Shown: positions 53,051 through 61,418 of the stretch, piece by piece | How positions within the stretch are numbered: position 1 is the stretch's first letter | Layout: the number at the start of each line of letters is the position of its first letter | DNA from: JAEUIV01 sp033763795 | GTDB lineage: Bacteria; Planctomycetota; Phycisphaerae; Phycisphaerales; UBA1924 | Reading direction: 5' to 3' | DNA length: 64,000 nucleotides | Assembly: GCA_033763795.1 (NCBI GenBank) | Contig: JANRJV010000011.1 | Coordinates: 1 to 64,000, forward strand | Notes under the pieces: model-generated | Told to the model about the DNA's origin: nothing | Seen by the model: the letters and a program-made list of their open reading frames with translations, nothing else | Database searches by the model: none | Program-made: the position numbers and the translations under genes

Positions 53051-54088
53051 ATGACGTGCGCGATGATGATGGCCGGGGCGGTGGCGGCGTGTGTGGTGGG
53101 CGCGGTGGGTGCGGCGTGGGCGGGGGCGGGGGAGACGATGGACGCGGTGGTGTACTCGACCCGGGGGGACAACCGGGTGCACATCGTGTCGGCGTCGGAC
53201 CTGTCGGCGGTGGCGTCGATCGACGTGGGGCTCGGGGCGCACGAGCTGGCGGTGTCGGACGATGGTCGCTGGCTGCTGGGGTCGGCGTACGGCGGGCCGG
53301 GGCCGGGGCATCAGCCGGCGGACTCGCGGCTGGTGGTGGTGGATCTTGCCCGGCGGGCGGTGCACCGGACGATCGATCTGGGGGAACTGAAGAGGCCCAA
53401 TGACATCGCGTTTCTCGGGGGGACGAGCGAGGCGCTGGTGACGGTGGAGATGCCGCCTCGGCTGCTGCGCGTTGATGCGGCGAAGGGGACGTTCGCGACG
53501 CTGGAGCTCTCGCGGCAGGCGGGGCACATGGTGGCGGAGTCGGGGGGCGTGGCGTGGGTGGCGCACGTGGTGCCGGGGGGCGTGACGCCTGTGGATGTTG
53601 GGGAGTGGAAGGCGGGGACGGTGATCGATGTGCCGGACGGGGCGGAGGGGATCGCGGCGTCGCCTGACGGGTCGGTGGTGTGGGTGGCGTGCAACCGTTC
53701 GGACCGGCTGGTGATCGTGGATGCGCGGGAGCGGAAGGTCGTGCGGGAGATGGAGTGCGCGGGGTTCCCGTTCCGCGTGCGGTTTGCGCCGGATGGGGGG
53801 ACGGTGGCGGTGTCGCTGCCCAAGGCGGGGTCGGTGGGGCTGTTTGATGCGGCGGAGCCGGAGCGGGGGCGGCGCGTGCGCGTGGGGGCCGAGGGGGGAG
53901 CGGGGAGCGCGCCGCTGAGCATCGCGTTCACGCCTGACGGGCGGCGGGTGGCGGCGCAGTGTGCCGGGCCTCGGGAGGAGATCGTGCTTGTGGATGTTGA
54001 GACGGGGAAGGTGGCGCACCGAGCGGCGGCGGCGGGGCCGATGGCGGACGCGCTGACGGCGGGGAGGATTGTGAAGGGGGAGGGGTGA
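53051..54088 (+). CDS. Exported beta-propeller (YVTN/lactonase-like) protein
   Basis: A 345-residue protein with a signal peptide (MMMAGAVAACVVGAVGAAWA) and about six propeller blades with YVTN-like repeats: ASDLSAVASIDVGLGAHELAVSDDGRWLLGSAY, VPDGAEGIAASPDGSVVWVACNRSDRLVIVD and APLSIAFTPDGRRVAA. Such proteins are structural or act as lactonases; no catalytic metal residues stand out. The ATG at 53051 has a GGAAGGAGG ribosome site. Codons end mostly in G, in contrast to genes on the same strand before 43 kb. Confidence 0.75.
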   Translation: MTCAMMMAGAVAACVVGAVGAAWAGAGETMDAVVYSTRGDNRVHIVSASDLSAVASIDVGLGAHELAVSDDGRWLLGSAYGGPGPGHQPADSRLVVVDLARRAVHRTIDLGELKRPNDIAFLGGTSEALVTVEMPPRLLRVDAAKGTFATLELSRQAGHMVAESGGVAWVAHVVPGGVTPVDVGEWKAGTVIDVPDGAEGIAASPDGSVVWVACNRSDRLVIVDARERKVVREMECAGFPFRVRFAPDGGTVAVSLPKAGSVGLFDAAEPERGRRVRVGAEGGAGSAPLSIAFTPDGRRVAAQCAGPREEIVLVDVETGKVAHRAAAAGPMADALTAGRIVKGEG

Positions 54089-54114
54089 GGGGAGCAAAAG
54101 GAAGCGCAGTCGGA

Positions 54115-54120
54115 TACCCT
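54115..54120 (+). promoter_or_regulatory. Leaderless -10 box for the cytosine methyltransferase gene
   Basis: TACCCT, six bases before the ATG at 54127; no ribosome site. Confidence 0.45.
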
Positions 54121-54126
54121 AACTCC

Positions 54127-55329
54127 ATGAGAACGGGGCAGCTCACCTTCTGGCAAAGCGGATCGGCGCGACGCGGAGAATCCCCTCGATTTGCCGAGTT
54201 CTTCGCCGGAATCGGCCTCGTGCGCATGGGGCTGGAGGCACGCGGATGGTCTTTGGCGTTCGCCAACGACATCGACCCTGAGAAGCGCGAGCAATACAAC
54301 GCACATTTCGGAGATGCGGACGCCCACTTTCAATTGGGGGACGTTCACGCGATCGTTGGCGACGATGTTCCCGATGTCGAACTCGCGACGGCTTCATTTC
54401 CGTGTACGGATCTCTCACTCGCGGGTGCGCGTGCCGGATTGGACAAGGGGGCCCAGTCTTCGGCGTTTTGGGGATTCGTTGACTTGCTTCGAAGGATGGG
54501 GAAGCGTCGTCCGCCGGTGGTCATGCTTGAGAACGTGGTGGGATTTCTGACATCACATGGCGGCAAAGACTTCCGGTCCGCGATGGAGGCGCTCAACGAA
54601 CTGGGGTACTCGGTTGATCCGTTCATCTTGGACGCGAAGTGGTTCGTTCCGCAGAGTCGACCCCGTCTCTTCGTGGTTGCTTCGGTTGTTCCTGATTCAT
54701 CGGCTAGTCGACTCTTCGTGGAGAGTCGAATCCGGCCAGCGCTCGTGAGGGAGTTTGTCTTGTCTCACCCGGGTATCGACTGGCGAATCCGCTCACTTCC
54801 AGAGCCCCCATCCCGCTCGGAGAAGCACTTAGCCGACATTCTGGAAGACCTGCCGGACACTGCGCCGGAGTGGTGGAGCAAGGATCGCGCGAAGTATCTA
54901 TACGGGCAATTCTCGGAGCGTCACCGAAGCATTGCGAATGTGATGATCGCGAAGCGGCGATGGTCCTATGCCACTGTCTTCCGACGGGTCCGCGCGCAAG
55001 CAGATGGAACCAAGCGCTCGATGGGCGAGTTGCGCACCGACGGCATCGCTGGATGCCTGCGCACACCCAAGGGCGGAAGCGGCCGTCAAATTCTCTTCAA
55101 GGCTGGATATGGACGATTCGCGGCCCGGCTGCTCACGCCGCGAGAGTGCGCCCGCCTCATGGGCGCAGACGAGTTTCGCATCGTGGGTCCAGCCAACCGG
55201 TCATTCTTCGGCTTTGGGGATGCGGTGTGCGTTCCCGCGATCTCGTGGATTGCGGAGCACTACCTCAATCCGCTCCTTGCGGCCTCGCGGTCAACCAAGA
55301 CCGAGTCTGCGGCGACTGTGGGAGCTTGA
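54127..55329 (+). CDS. dcm: DNA (cytosine-5) methyltransferase
   Basis: Methylates cytosine C5 in its recognition sequence and protects host DNA. The 400-residue protein has motif I FAGIGLVRMGLE (residues 26-37), motif IV ASFPCTDLSLAG with catalytic C93, motif VI LENVVGF with E135, motif VIII QSRPRLF (from 176), and the C-terminal FGDAVCVPAISWIAEHYLNP. The variable target-recognition region lies about 210-330. ATG 54127 has TACCCT six bases upstream. It is the first of three tightly packed genes with lower GC and more A/T-ending codons than the flanks. Confidence 0.93.
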   Translation: MRTGQLTFWQSGSARRGESPRFAEFFAGIGLVRMGLEARGWSLAFANDIDPEKREQYNAHFGDADAHFQLGDVHAIVGDDVPDVELATASFPCTDLSLAGARAGLDKGAQSSAFWGFVDLLRRMGKRRPPVVMLENVVGFLTSHGGKDFRSAMEALNELGYSVDPFILDAKWFVPQSRPRLFVVASVVPDSSASRLFVESRIRPALVREFVLSHPGIDWRIRSLPEPPSRSEKHLADILEDLPDTAPEWWSKDRAKYLYGQFSERHRSIANVMIAKRRWSYATVFRRVRAQADGTKRSMGELRTDGIAGCLRTPKGGSGRQILFKAGYGRFAARLLTPRECARLMGADEFRIVGPANRSFFGFGDAVCVPAISWIAEHYLNPLLAASRSTKTESAATVGA

Positions 55330-56319
55330 ATGATGCCGAAGCTGCCCGAAGCATTGTCACACTTCTGGAGATGGTACGAATCTTTAAGACCGATGAGGCA
55401 GTACGCGGGGCGTCCGGCCAAAGGGACGATCGCGGCGGCACTCATAGTGCTGGAACGGTTGCGCAACAAGTGCGATCTCCGACTTGAAGACCACCTCGCG
55501 GAGGGCGGTGCACAGATCGCCGGGATGAGCCTGCCGGCGCTCCGCAAGGTGTTGGAGCGATTTGGCGAGAAGCGGGAGTTTCCGAGTGAGGGCGGGCGGA
55601 CGAATCGCGGCAACAACAAGCCGGTCCGCGAGTTACTCCAAGCGATGACCGCTGCTGGTCTGGACAAGCTCAGCGCGGAGGAACTCGGCTTGGCGATCGA
55701 CGGAATGCAAAGAGCACTCGTCGAGTCATTAGATGCGTACTACCGGCTGGAACGCATCCGATTCGAGTTCGACTCGCGGAAGCCGGCTCGCTTCATGGTG
55801 GCCGAGATACTGGCGAAGGCTGCTGAGCGCCATCAGACGGGCGCGGTGGCTCAACACCTGGTCGGCGCAAAGCTGGCCGTTCGCTTTCCCGAGAAAGCCA
55901 TTCCAAACTTCCCGTATAGTGCAGCCGACGAGCAGGGCGGTCGCTCTGGGGACTTTCAAGTGGGGGAGACCGCGTTCCACGTTACTGTTGCGCCGAGCAA
56001 AGCGCACGCGGCGCGATGCGGCAAGAACCTTCGAGACGGGCTCGCGGCGTTCCTCGTTGTGGATCACGCGAATGTAGACCGTGCCCGCTACGCGCTTGAG
56101 TTCGAGAAGATCGCAGCGAGGGTGGCGGTTGAGTCTGTAGAGTCTTTCGTCGGCCAAAACCTTTCCGAGTTGGCGGAATTCACGGCGAATCGTGTCGGCC
56201 CGACATGGGGAAACCTCCTCCGCACCTACAACGCTCGAGTTCTGGAGGTGGAGACGGACGGCTCGCTCCTAATCGAGATACCAACGGCGCTCGGCGGCCC
56301 GGTTGAAGAGGAGGAGTGA
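55330..56319 (+). CDS. DUF4928 protein, likely restriction endonuclease of the system
   Basis: A 329-residue protein starting ATGATG directly after the methyltransferase stop. The C-terminal half has the conserved DUF4928 block GDFQVGETAFHVTVAPSKAH followed by KNLRDGLAAFLVVDH and ESFVGQNLSELAEFTAN. DUF4928 genes occur next to cytosine methyltransferases and vsr and are thought to be type II endonucleases. The GDF...E...V spacing is compatible with a PD-(D/E)xK nuclease, but I cannot confirm all residues. The N-terminal half is helical (LPALRKVLERFGEKREFPSEGG). Confidence 0.78.
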   Translation: MMPKLPEALSHFWRWYESLRPMRQYAGRPAKGTIAAALIVLERLRNKCDLRLEDHLAEGGAQIAGMSLPALRKVLERFGEKREFPSEGGRTNRGNNKPVRELLQAMTAAGLDKLSAEELGLAIDGMQRALVESLDAYYRLERIRFEFDSRKPARFMVAEILAKAAERHQTGAVAQHLVGAKLAVRFPEKAIPNFPYSAADEQGGRSGDFQVGETAFHVTVAPSKAHAARCGKNLRDGLAAFLVVDHANVDRARYALEFEKIAARVAVESVESFVGQNLSELAEFTANRVGPTWGNLLRTYNARVLEVETDGSLLIEIPTALGGPVEEEE

Positions 56320-56320
56320 G

Positions 56321-56749
56321 TTGGACAATCTGACGCCTGCCCAACGGACGCGGGCGATGCGGCGCGTGCGTTCCAGAGACACTTTCCCCGAGAGGAGGGT
56401 TCGCTCCGTCGCACACCGGCTCGGATATCGGTTTCGTCTGTCGGGCTGCGGGCTTCCCGGATCGCCCGACCTTGCTTTTCCGCGCCTCCGTGCCGCGGTC
56501 TTCGTGCACGGATGCTTCTGGCACCAACACGAATGTGAACGAGGATCGCGCATGCCTCAAACAAACCGATCTTACTGGCGAGCGAAGTTGGCCCGGAACG
56601 TAGAGCGCGACGCGAAAGCGGTTCGCGCGCTTCGCCGTCTTAAGTGGCGCGTGCTGGTCGTCTGGGAATGCCAGACAGCCGACGCCGGTCGACTCCGATC
56701 CATTCTTGCGAGATTTCTCGCTGCATCCGAGCCCCCACGATCTGTGTAG
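56321..56749 (+). CDS. vsr: Very short patch repair endonuclease
   Basis: Nicks 5' of T:G mismatches that arise when 5-methylcytosine deaminates, so it repairs the methyltransferase's mutagenic side effect. From the TTG at 56321 (GAGGAGG ribosome site, one base after the upstream stop) the protein has 142 residues. The active-site aspartate is D50 in LPGSPDLAFP. Histidines H63 and H68 and zinc ligands C65, H70 and C72 lie in FVHGCFWHQHEC, with a further cysteine in VVWECQ. The residue numbers are offset by one from the E. coli enzyme. A TTG at 56303 would add six residues. Confidence 0.93.
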   Translation: MDNLTPAQRTRAMRRVRSRDTFPERRVRSVAHRLGYRFRLSGCGLPGSPDLAFPRLRAAVFVHGCFWHQHECERGSRMPQTNRSYWRAKLARNVERDAKAVRALRRLKWRVLVVWECQTADAGRLRSILARFLAASEPPRSV

Positions 56750-56769
56750 CGGAGGCGGCCCGTGCGGGC

Positions 56770-58110
56770 TTACCTTCCCCCCACCGTCAGGCTGGCGCGT
56801 TTTTCGACGTTGCCGCTGGCGATCTTATCGAAGCCTGAGCCGAGGTCGCCGATGGGGTCCGGGGGGATGATGTCGACTTTCTTTTCGCCGAGTTTGGCTT
56901 CGCCTCGTTTGACCTTTGCCTGGAACTGGCGGCACTCGTGGAGGAGGCGGTCGAGGATCTCGGGTTCGGGGACGTTGGCGACGCGTTCGCCCTGCACGTA
57001 GATGATGCCGCGGCGGTCGCCGGCGAAGATGGCGACGTCGGCGCCTTCGGCCTCGCCCGGGCCGTTGACGATGCATCCCATGACGGCGACCTTGATGGGG
57101 AGTTCGATCTCGGCGGCGAGGGCCTTGCGGACGTCCTGGACGAGTGTGAAGAGGTCGACCTGGATGCGGCCGCAGGTCGGGCAGGCGATGAGGTCGACGC
57201 CTTTTCGTTCGCGCATGCCGAGGGACCAGAGGAGTTCGAGGCCGTCCTCGACTTCGTAGATGGGGTCGTTGGCGTAGGAGATGCGGATGGTGTCGCCCAC
57301 GCCGTTGCACAGGAGGGCGGAGAGTGCGGCGACGGAGCGGATGCAGCCTGTTTCCTTGGGTCCGGCGTGGGTGACGCCCAGGTGGAGGGGTTCTTCGAAG
57401 CGTTCGCTGATGGCGGAGTAGACGTCGACGACGAAGGCGGCGTCCATGCTTTTGGCGCTGATGGCGACGTCGTAGAAGTCCTGCTCGTAGAAGATCTCCA
57501 TGTACTCTTCGAGCTTGGCGACCATGAGGGCCATGAGGTGGCCGTTCTTGTGTCCGGCGAAGAACTTGCCGAGCTCTTCCTTGCGGCGCTGCTTGTCGCG
57601 GCGTTCGATGATTGAGCCTTCGTTGACGCCGACGCGGATGGGCAGGCCGCGGGCCTTGCAGGCCTGGATGACGTCGATGACCTGGGCGCGGTCGTTGATG
57701 TTGCCGGGGTTGAGTCGGATCTTGTGGACGCCCGACTCGACGGCTTCGAGGGCGCGCTGGAAGTGGAAGTGGACGTCGGCGACGATGGGGACGCGGACCT
57801 GGGGGATGATGTCTCGGAGGGCGTCGGTGTCCTTCTTTTCGGGGACGGCGACGCGGACGATGTCTGCGCCGGCGGCGGCGAGCTTGTGGATTTCGGCGAC
57901 GCACTTGTCGATGTCGTGGGTGTAGCCGGCGGTCATGGTCTGGACGCTGACGGGCGCGGGCTGTGTGGGGGCGCCGACGGGGGTGATCCAGTGTTTGCCG
58001 GCGGATTCCGGGACGGCGGAGCCCTTGCGTGGGAGGCCGCCGCCGACCTGCACGACTCCGACCCTTTGATCCCCGATGAAAATCGGCCGCGTGGGACGCC
58101 TTGGTTTCAT
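56770..58110 (-). CDS. ispG: 4-hydroxy-3-methylbut-2-en-1-yl diphosphate synthase
   Basis: An iron-sulfur enzyme of the methylerythritol phosphate isoprenoid pathway. The 446-residue protein has VSVQTMTAGYTHDIDKCVAEI, IVADVHFHFQRALEA, KIRLNPGNI and the 4Fe-4S ligands C310 and C313 in ACPTCGR and C346 in AVMGCIVNGPGEAEGADVAI. The C-terminal tail (FDKIASGNVEKRASLTVGGR) is longer than usual. The ATG at 58110 is confirmed by MKPRRPTRPIFIGDQRVG and has TACCAT seven bases upstream. It is convergent with the Vsr gene. Confidence 0.95.
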   Translation of the reverse strand: MKPRRPTRPIFIGDQRVGVVQVGGGLPRKGSAVPESAGKHWITPVGAPTQPAPVSVQTMTAGYTHDIDKCVAEIHKLAAAGADIVRVAVPEKKDTDALRDIIPQVRVPIVADVHFHFQRALEAVESGVHKIRLNPGNINDRAQVIDVIQACKARGLPIRVGVNEGSIIERRDKQRRKEELGKFFAGHKNGHLMALMVAKLEEYMEIFYEQDFYDVAISAKSMDAAFVVDVYSAISERFEEPLHLGVTHAGPKETGCIRSVAALSALLCNGVGDTIRISYANDPIYEVEDGLELLWSLGMRERKGVDLIACPTCGRIQVDLFTLVQDVRKALAAEIELPIKVAVMGCIVNGPGEAEGADVAIFAGDRRGIIYVQGERVANVPEPEILDRLLHECRQFQAKVKRGEAKLGEKKVDIIPPDPIGDLGSGFDKIASGNVEKRASLTVGGR

Positions 58111-58117
58111 ATTGCGG

Positions 58118-58123
58118 ATGGTA
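58118..58123 (-). promoter_or_regulatory. Leaderless -10 box for ispG
   Basis: TACCAT on the minus strand, seven bases before the ispG ATG. Confidence 0.5.
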
Positions 58124-58234
58124 GCGGGGGGGGTGGTGCAGAGCGGCGGGGATGGCGGGGATGGCGGGGCGGGGCCGGCGGGGGCGTAGACTTCGAGCGG
58201 TTTCGCGGGGGCTTTTTCTTTGGGAGAGGGCGCG

Positions 58235-59137
58235 ATGTCGACCACCAGCGTGCTGCTCGTTGATGGCGACGCGGAGCGTCTGCGGCAGATCGCGTCGCGG
58301 CTGCGGAGCGATCGCTGGCGGATCGTGGCGGTTGAGAGCGTGGAGAAAGCGGAGGAGGCGCTCGGCCGGGAGGCGCTGGCGGTGGCGCTGGTCGATACGG
58401 CGAGCTGGTCGGACGGGCGGCTGGCGTCGCTGATGGCGGAGCGTCACGCGGTGTTGCCCGTGATCATCCTGACGCACGGGCAGGTGGATCATGACGGGCT
58501 GGTGAAGCAGCTCCGGCTGGGGGCGATGACGTTCGTGCCGCGGGATTCGTCGGCGCGGCGGCTGCATGAGACGCTCGAGACGATCGTGAGCCTGACGAAC
58601 CGGAGTCCGCACCGTGAGCGGGTGCGGCAGTTTCTTCAGGGGGGTTCGATTCAGCTTCGGCTGGGGAGCGATCCGGCGGCGGTGCCGCTGGTCGTGTCGT
58701 ATGTGCAGCGGGTGCTGGAGGATTACGGGCTGTCGAGCGAGAAGCAGTGCGCGCGGACGGGTCTGGCGCTGACGGAGGCGCTGGCGAACGCGATCATCCA
58801 CGGGAACCTGGAGGTGTCGAGCGAGCTGCGGGCGCGTGACACGGAGGAGTATTACCGGCTGATCGATGAGCGGCGGGGGTCGGATCCGTTCGGCGGCCGG
58901 TGCGTGGATGTTGAGGTGCGGTTCGGTCAGGCGAGCGCGACGTTTGTCGTGCGCGACCAGGGGCCGGGGTTCGACCGCACGGCGGTGCCCGATCCGACGC
59001 TGCCTGAGAACCTGCTGAAGCCCAGCGGTCGGGGGATCATGCTGATGCGGGCGTACTGCGAGACGGTGGCTTGGAACGAGAAGGGGAACGAAGTGACGCT
59101 GGTGAAGGTGCTGGCGGAGGATGAGGCGGCGCGGTGA
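58235..59137 (+). CDS. Receiver domain fused to RsbW-like anti-sigma ATPase
   Basis: A 300-residue cytoplasmic regulator. The first 110 residues form a CheY-like receiver: acidic D10 and D12 in VLLVDGDAE, phospho-acceptor D54 in LVDTASWS, T80. The invariant lysine is replaced by R103 in TFVPRDSS, so normal signalling is doubtful. The rest is a HATPase_c of the RsbW/SpoIIAB type: LALTEALANAIIHGNLE (N box), VVRDQGPGFD (G1) and GRGIMLMRAYC (G2). Such proteins phosphorylate anti-anti-sigma factors or bind sigma factors. The ATG has a GGGAGAGGG site. No partner sigma factor gene is adjacent. Confidence 0.85.
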   Translation: MSTTSVLLVDGDAERLRQIASRLRSDRWRIVAVESVEKAEEALGREALAVALVDTASWSDGRLASLMAERHAVLPVIILTHGQVDHDGLVKQLRLGAMTFVPRDSSARRLHETLETIVSLTNRSPHRERVRQFLQGGSIQLRLGSDPAAVPLVVSYVQRVLEDYGLSSEKQCARTGLALTEALANAIIHGNLEVSSELRARDTEEYYRLIDERRGSDPFGGRCVDVEVRFGQASATFVVRDQGPGFDRTAVPDPTLPENLLKPSGRGIMLMRAYCETVAWNEKGNEVTLVKVLAEDEAAR

Positions 59138-59165
59138 GCGCGTGGGGGGGAAGGGGGGCGCGGGG

Positions 59166-59888
59166 TCAGGCGGGGGATGGGGGCGGTGGCGGGGCGGCGT
59201 CGCGGGGGTGGTTGACGAAGCGGAGGGCGCGCCAGCCCACGCCTGCGAGGATTGAGAAGACCATGATGGCGCCGACGGCGGGGGCGATCATGAGCGATCC
59301 GACGACGTAGAAGTCGACTTTCTGGAAGGCGGCGGCGAGCCAGGGGATGCGTTCGCTGAGCTGGGCGGTGATTCCGAGGCCCAGGCCGCCCAGGAGCCAT
59401 GCTGAGGAGGCGTGGGCGCAGACGGTGAGTGCGACGGTGGTGGTGGTCCTGAAGCCGCGGCGTGCGCCGAAGAAGCGGAGTCCCGTGAACTCCACGCTGG
59501 TGAGGGCGAGGAGCATCATGGTGGTGACGAAGAAGAATGCGGCGATGTACCAGAGGCGCGGCGGGCGCCAGCCCCAGGCGGCGGCGCTCATGAGCGTGGT
59601 GCTGGCGAGGACGGAGGCGATGAGGACGTTTGCGAGGAGGAAGGCGGTGGAGCGGAGGGGCTCGATGCGGACGTTATTCCAGACGGTGCGGGGCTGGGAG
59701 AGGACGAGGACGACTGTTGCGAGCCAGGAGCCGATGGAGGGGGCGCGCTGGAAGGGGGTGCCCTGGCGGCGCTCGGGGAGGGAGTGTTGGATGGGCCGGC
59801 CGCACTCGGGACAGTCGAGGTCTGGGGGAAGACCCTCGAGCGAGTAGCCGCATTGCTCGCAGAGGATGTCGAGACGCTGTGATGCCAT
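59166..59888 (-). CDS. Zinc-ribbon multi-pass membrane protein
   Basis: A 240-residue protein with an N-terminal zinc ribbon (LCEQCGYSLEGLPPDLDCPECG, four cysteines in CxxC pairs) followed by about five hydrophobic segments (STAFLLANVLIASVLASTTL, WYIAAFFFVTTMMLLALTSV, VALTVCAHASSAWLLGGLGL, VVGSLMIAPAVGAIMVFSIL). This resembles planctomycete proteins with Yip1-like membrane parts. The ATG at 59888 puts the ribbon at the N-terminus. It converges on the receiver-ATPase gene. Function unknown. Confidence 0.72.
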   Translation of the reverse strand: MASQRLDILCEQCGYSLEGLPPDLDCPECGRPIQHSLPERRQGTPFQRAPSIGSWLATVVLVLSQPRTVWNNVRIEPLRSTAFLLANVLIASVLASTTLMSAAAWGWRPPRLWYIAAFFFVTTMMLLALTSVEFTGLRFFGARRGFRTTTTVALTVCAHASSAWLLGGLGLGITAQLSERIPWLAAAFQKVDFYVVGSLMIAPAVGAIMVFSILAGVGWRALRFVNHPRDAAPPPPPSPA

Positions 59889-60088
59889 GTGGGATGAGCG
59901 GCGGTTCGGCGGGTGTGACGGGGACGGGTTGGCGAGGGCGGCGATCGGCACCATCATTGCGAGTTGAGGGGAGGGGGGCGTCAATCGGGTCGATTTTTGC
60001 TCGCCCGGGTGGTAAGCAGGCACTATCTTTCTGGTCCCGCCCCTCGGGGCGGCGGTCGTGCGGCGGCGGCGCGGCGCGGCTTCGGGCG

Positions 60089-60598
60089 ATGATGGATGGA
60101 GATGCCGGGTTGACCAAGGTGCAGGTCATCACCACTGATCACCCGCTTCACTCGCAGGCGCTGGAGCTGCGCGCGCGGGTGCTGCTGGAGCCCATCGGCT
60201 ACAGCATCGAGCGTTTCCACGGGGAGTACTCGGGGCTGGAGGAGCGGTTCGAACAGTTCGTGGCGGTGATCGATCATCCCAAGGGGCGGCGGGTGATCGG
60301 GACGGCGTGTCTGCTGGCGCACTATCCGGAGCGGGGAGTAGGCAAGCTGATGCAGATGGCGGTCGATCCGCAGCGCCGGGGGGAAGGGATCGGGCGGGAG
60401 CTGATCGCGAACCTGGAGAGGCGGGCGTTCGGGGAGCTGGGGCTGCGTGCGCTGTTCTGCCATGCGCAGCTTTCGGCGGTGCCGTTCTACGAGAAGATGG
60501 GTTGGCGGGTGGTCGGGCCGGAGTTCTCGGAGGCGGGGATTCCGCACCGGCGGATGGAGTTTTCTCCGGGGGAAGACCCGGCGGGCCCGGCGGCGTGA
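60089..60598 (+). CDS. GNAT-family acetyltransferase
   Basis: A 169-residue N-acetyltransferase with the acetyl-CoA loop MAVDPQRRGEGIGRELIANLE (Q/RxxGxG/A) and the C-terminal LFCHAQLSAVPFYEKMGWRVVG typical of GNATs; VLLEPIGYSIERF near the N-terminus is also usual. The start is uncertain among ATG 60089, ATG 60092 and TTG 60110. Length is normal. Acceptor unknown. It lies 115 bases upstream of the Fur-family gene on the same strand. Confidence 0.83.
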   Translation: MMDGDAGLTKVQVITTDHPLHSQALELRARVLLEPIGYSIERFHGEYSGLEERFEQFVAVIDHPKGRRVIGTACLLAHYPERGVGKLMQMAVDPQRRGEGIGRELIANLERRAFGELGLRALFCHAQLSAVPFYEKMGWRVVGPEFSEAGIPHRRMEFSPGEDPAGPAA

Positions 60599-60713
60599 TG
60601 GGGGTACTCGAGGGTGAGAGCCGGGGTGAAGGGGCTTGCCTAGGGTCTGGTGGGGACCTTGAATGAGCGGTTGCGGAGTGGAGCGCAGATGAGACCACGG
60701 GACGGCGCGAAGA

Positions 60714-61133
60714 ATGGATGACCGTTTGAACCAGGTGCGGTCGCTGTTTGCTGAGCGGGACATCCGCTGCACTCGGCAGCGTGTCGAGGTGTATGCGGCG
60801 CTGGCGGCGGTGAAGTCGCATCCGACGGCGGAGCAGCTTCACCGGATGGTGCAGTCGACGAGCCCCGGGACGAGCCTGGCGACGGTGTACAACACGCTGG
60901 AAGCGCTGTGCGAGGCGGGGCTGGCGCGGAAACTGCCGAACGCCGAGGGCGGGGCGCGGTACGACGCGGATATGAGCGACCATCTGCATGCGGTGACGGC
61001 GGACGGTCAGGTGGTGGATGTGCCGGCGGATCTGGGGCGGGACATCCTGATGACGATCCGTGCGGATCTGCTGGCGCGGCTTGAGGGCCGGCTGGGCGAG
61101 AAGATCCGGCATCTGAGCGTGCAGTTCGGCTGA
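60714..61133 (+). CDS. Fur-family transcriptional regulator
   Basis: A 139-residue winged-helix metalloregulator of the Fur/PerR/Zur group. DNA-binding helix region: RCTRQRVEVYAALAAVKSHPTAEQLHRMV and TSLATVYNTLEALCEAGL. The usual HHHH-like block is reduced to DHLHAV, and the CxxC structural zinc pairs are missing, so metal response may differ from Fur proper. ATG 60714 precedes another at 60718 out of frame. No metal-transport gene is next to it; targets are not evident. Confidence 0.87.
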   Translation: MDDRLNQVRSLFAERDIRCTRQRVEVYAALAAVKSHPTAEQLHRMVQSTSPGTSLATVYNTLEALCEAGLARKLPNAEGGARYDADMSDHLHAVTADGQVVDVPADLGRDILMTIRADLLARLEGRLGEKIRHLSVQFG

Positions 61134-61418
61134 GCGCTTGCTGAAGGGGGGGCGGGAAGCGGCGGGCCGGCGGGGGAGCGGGGTCCGATTCAGGTCGCTG
61201 CTTCCCCGAAGGTCCGATCATTTTTGCGGAATTTGGGCGGTCCTTTCGGACGGTTCCGACATCGTGCGGAATCGGGGGCAGAATGAAGAGCATTGGGGAG
61301 AGGGCCGATAGGACGTTTCGGCAAGTGTGTGTGCGCCACCTGCCTTCGGATCCGCACCGCTCCTTGCTTCCGCCAATCGAATACCGGAAGCCGGGCGCCG
61401 ACCGAGGAGGCTTGGCCA
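61134..61418. other. Intergenic leader of the PilZ gene
   Basis: 285 bases with lower GC than the flanks. TGCGGAAT occurs twice (about 61215 and 61265). GCCGATAG at 61304-61311 matches the sigma-28 (FliA) -10 element well, with TGAA 16 bases upstream instead of TAAA at 15. No gene is supported. Confidence 0.35.
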
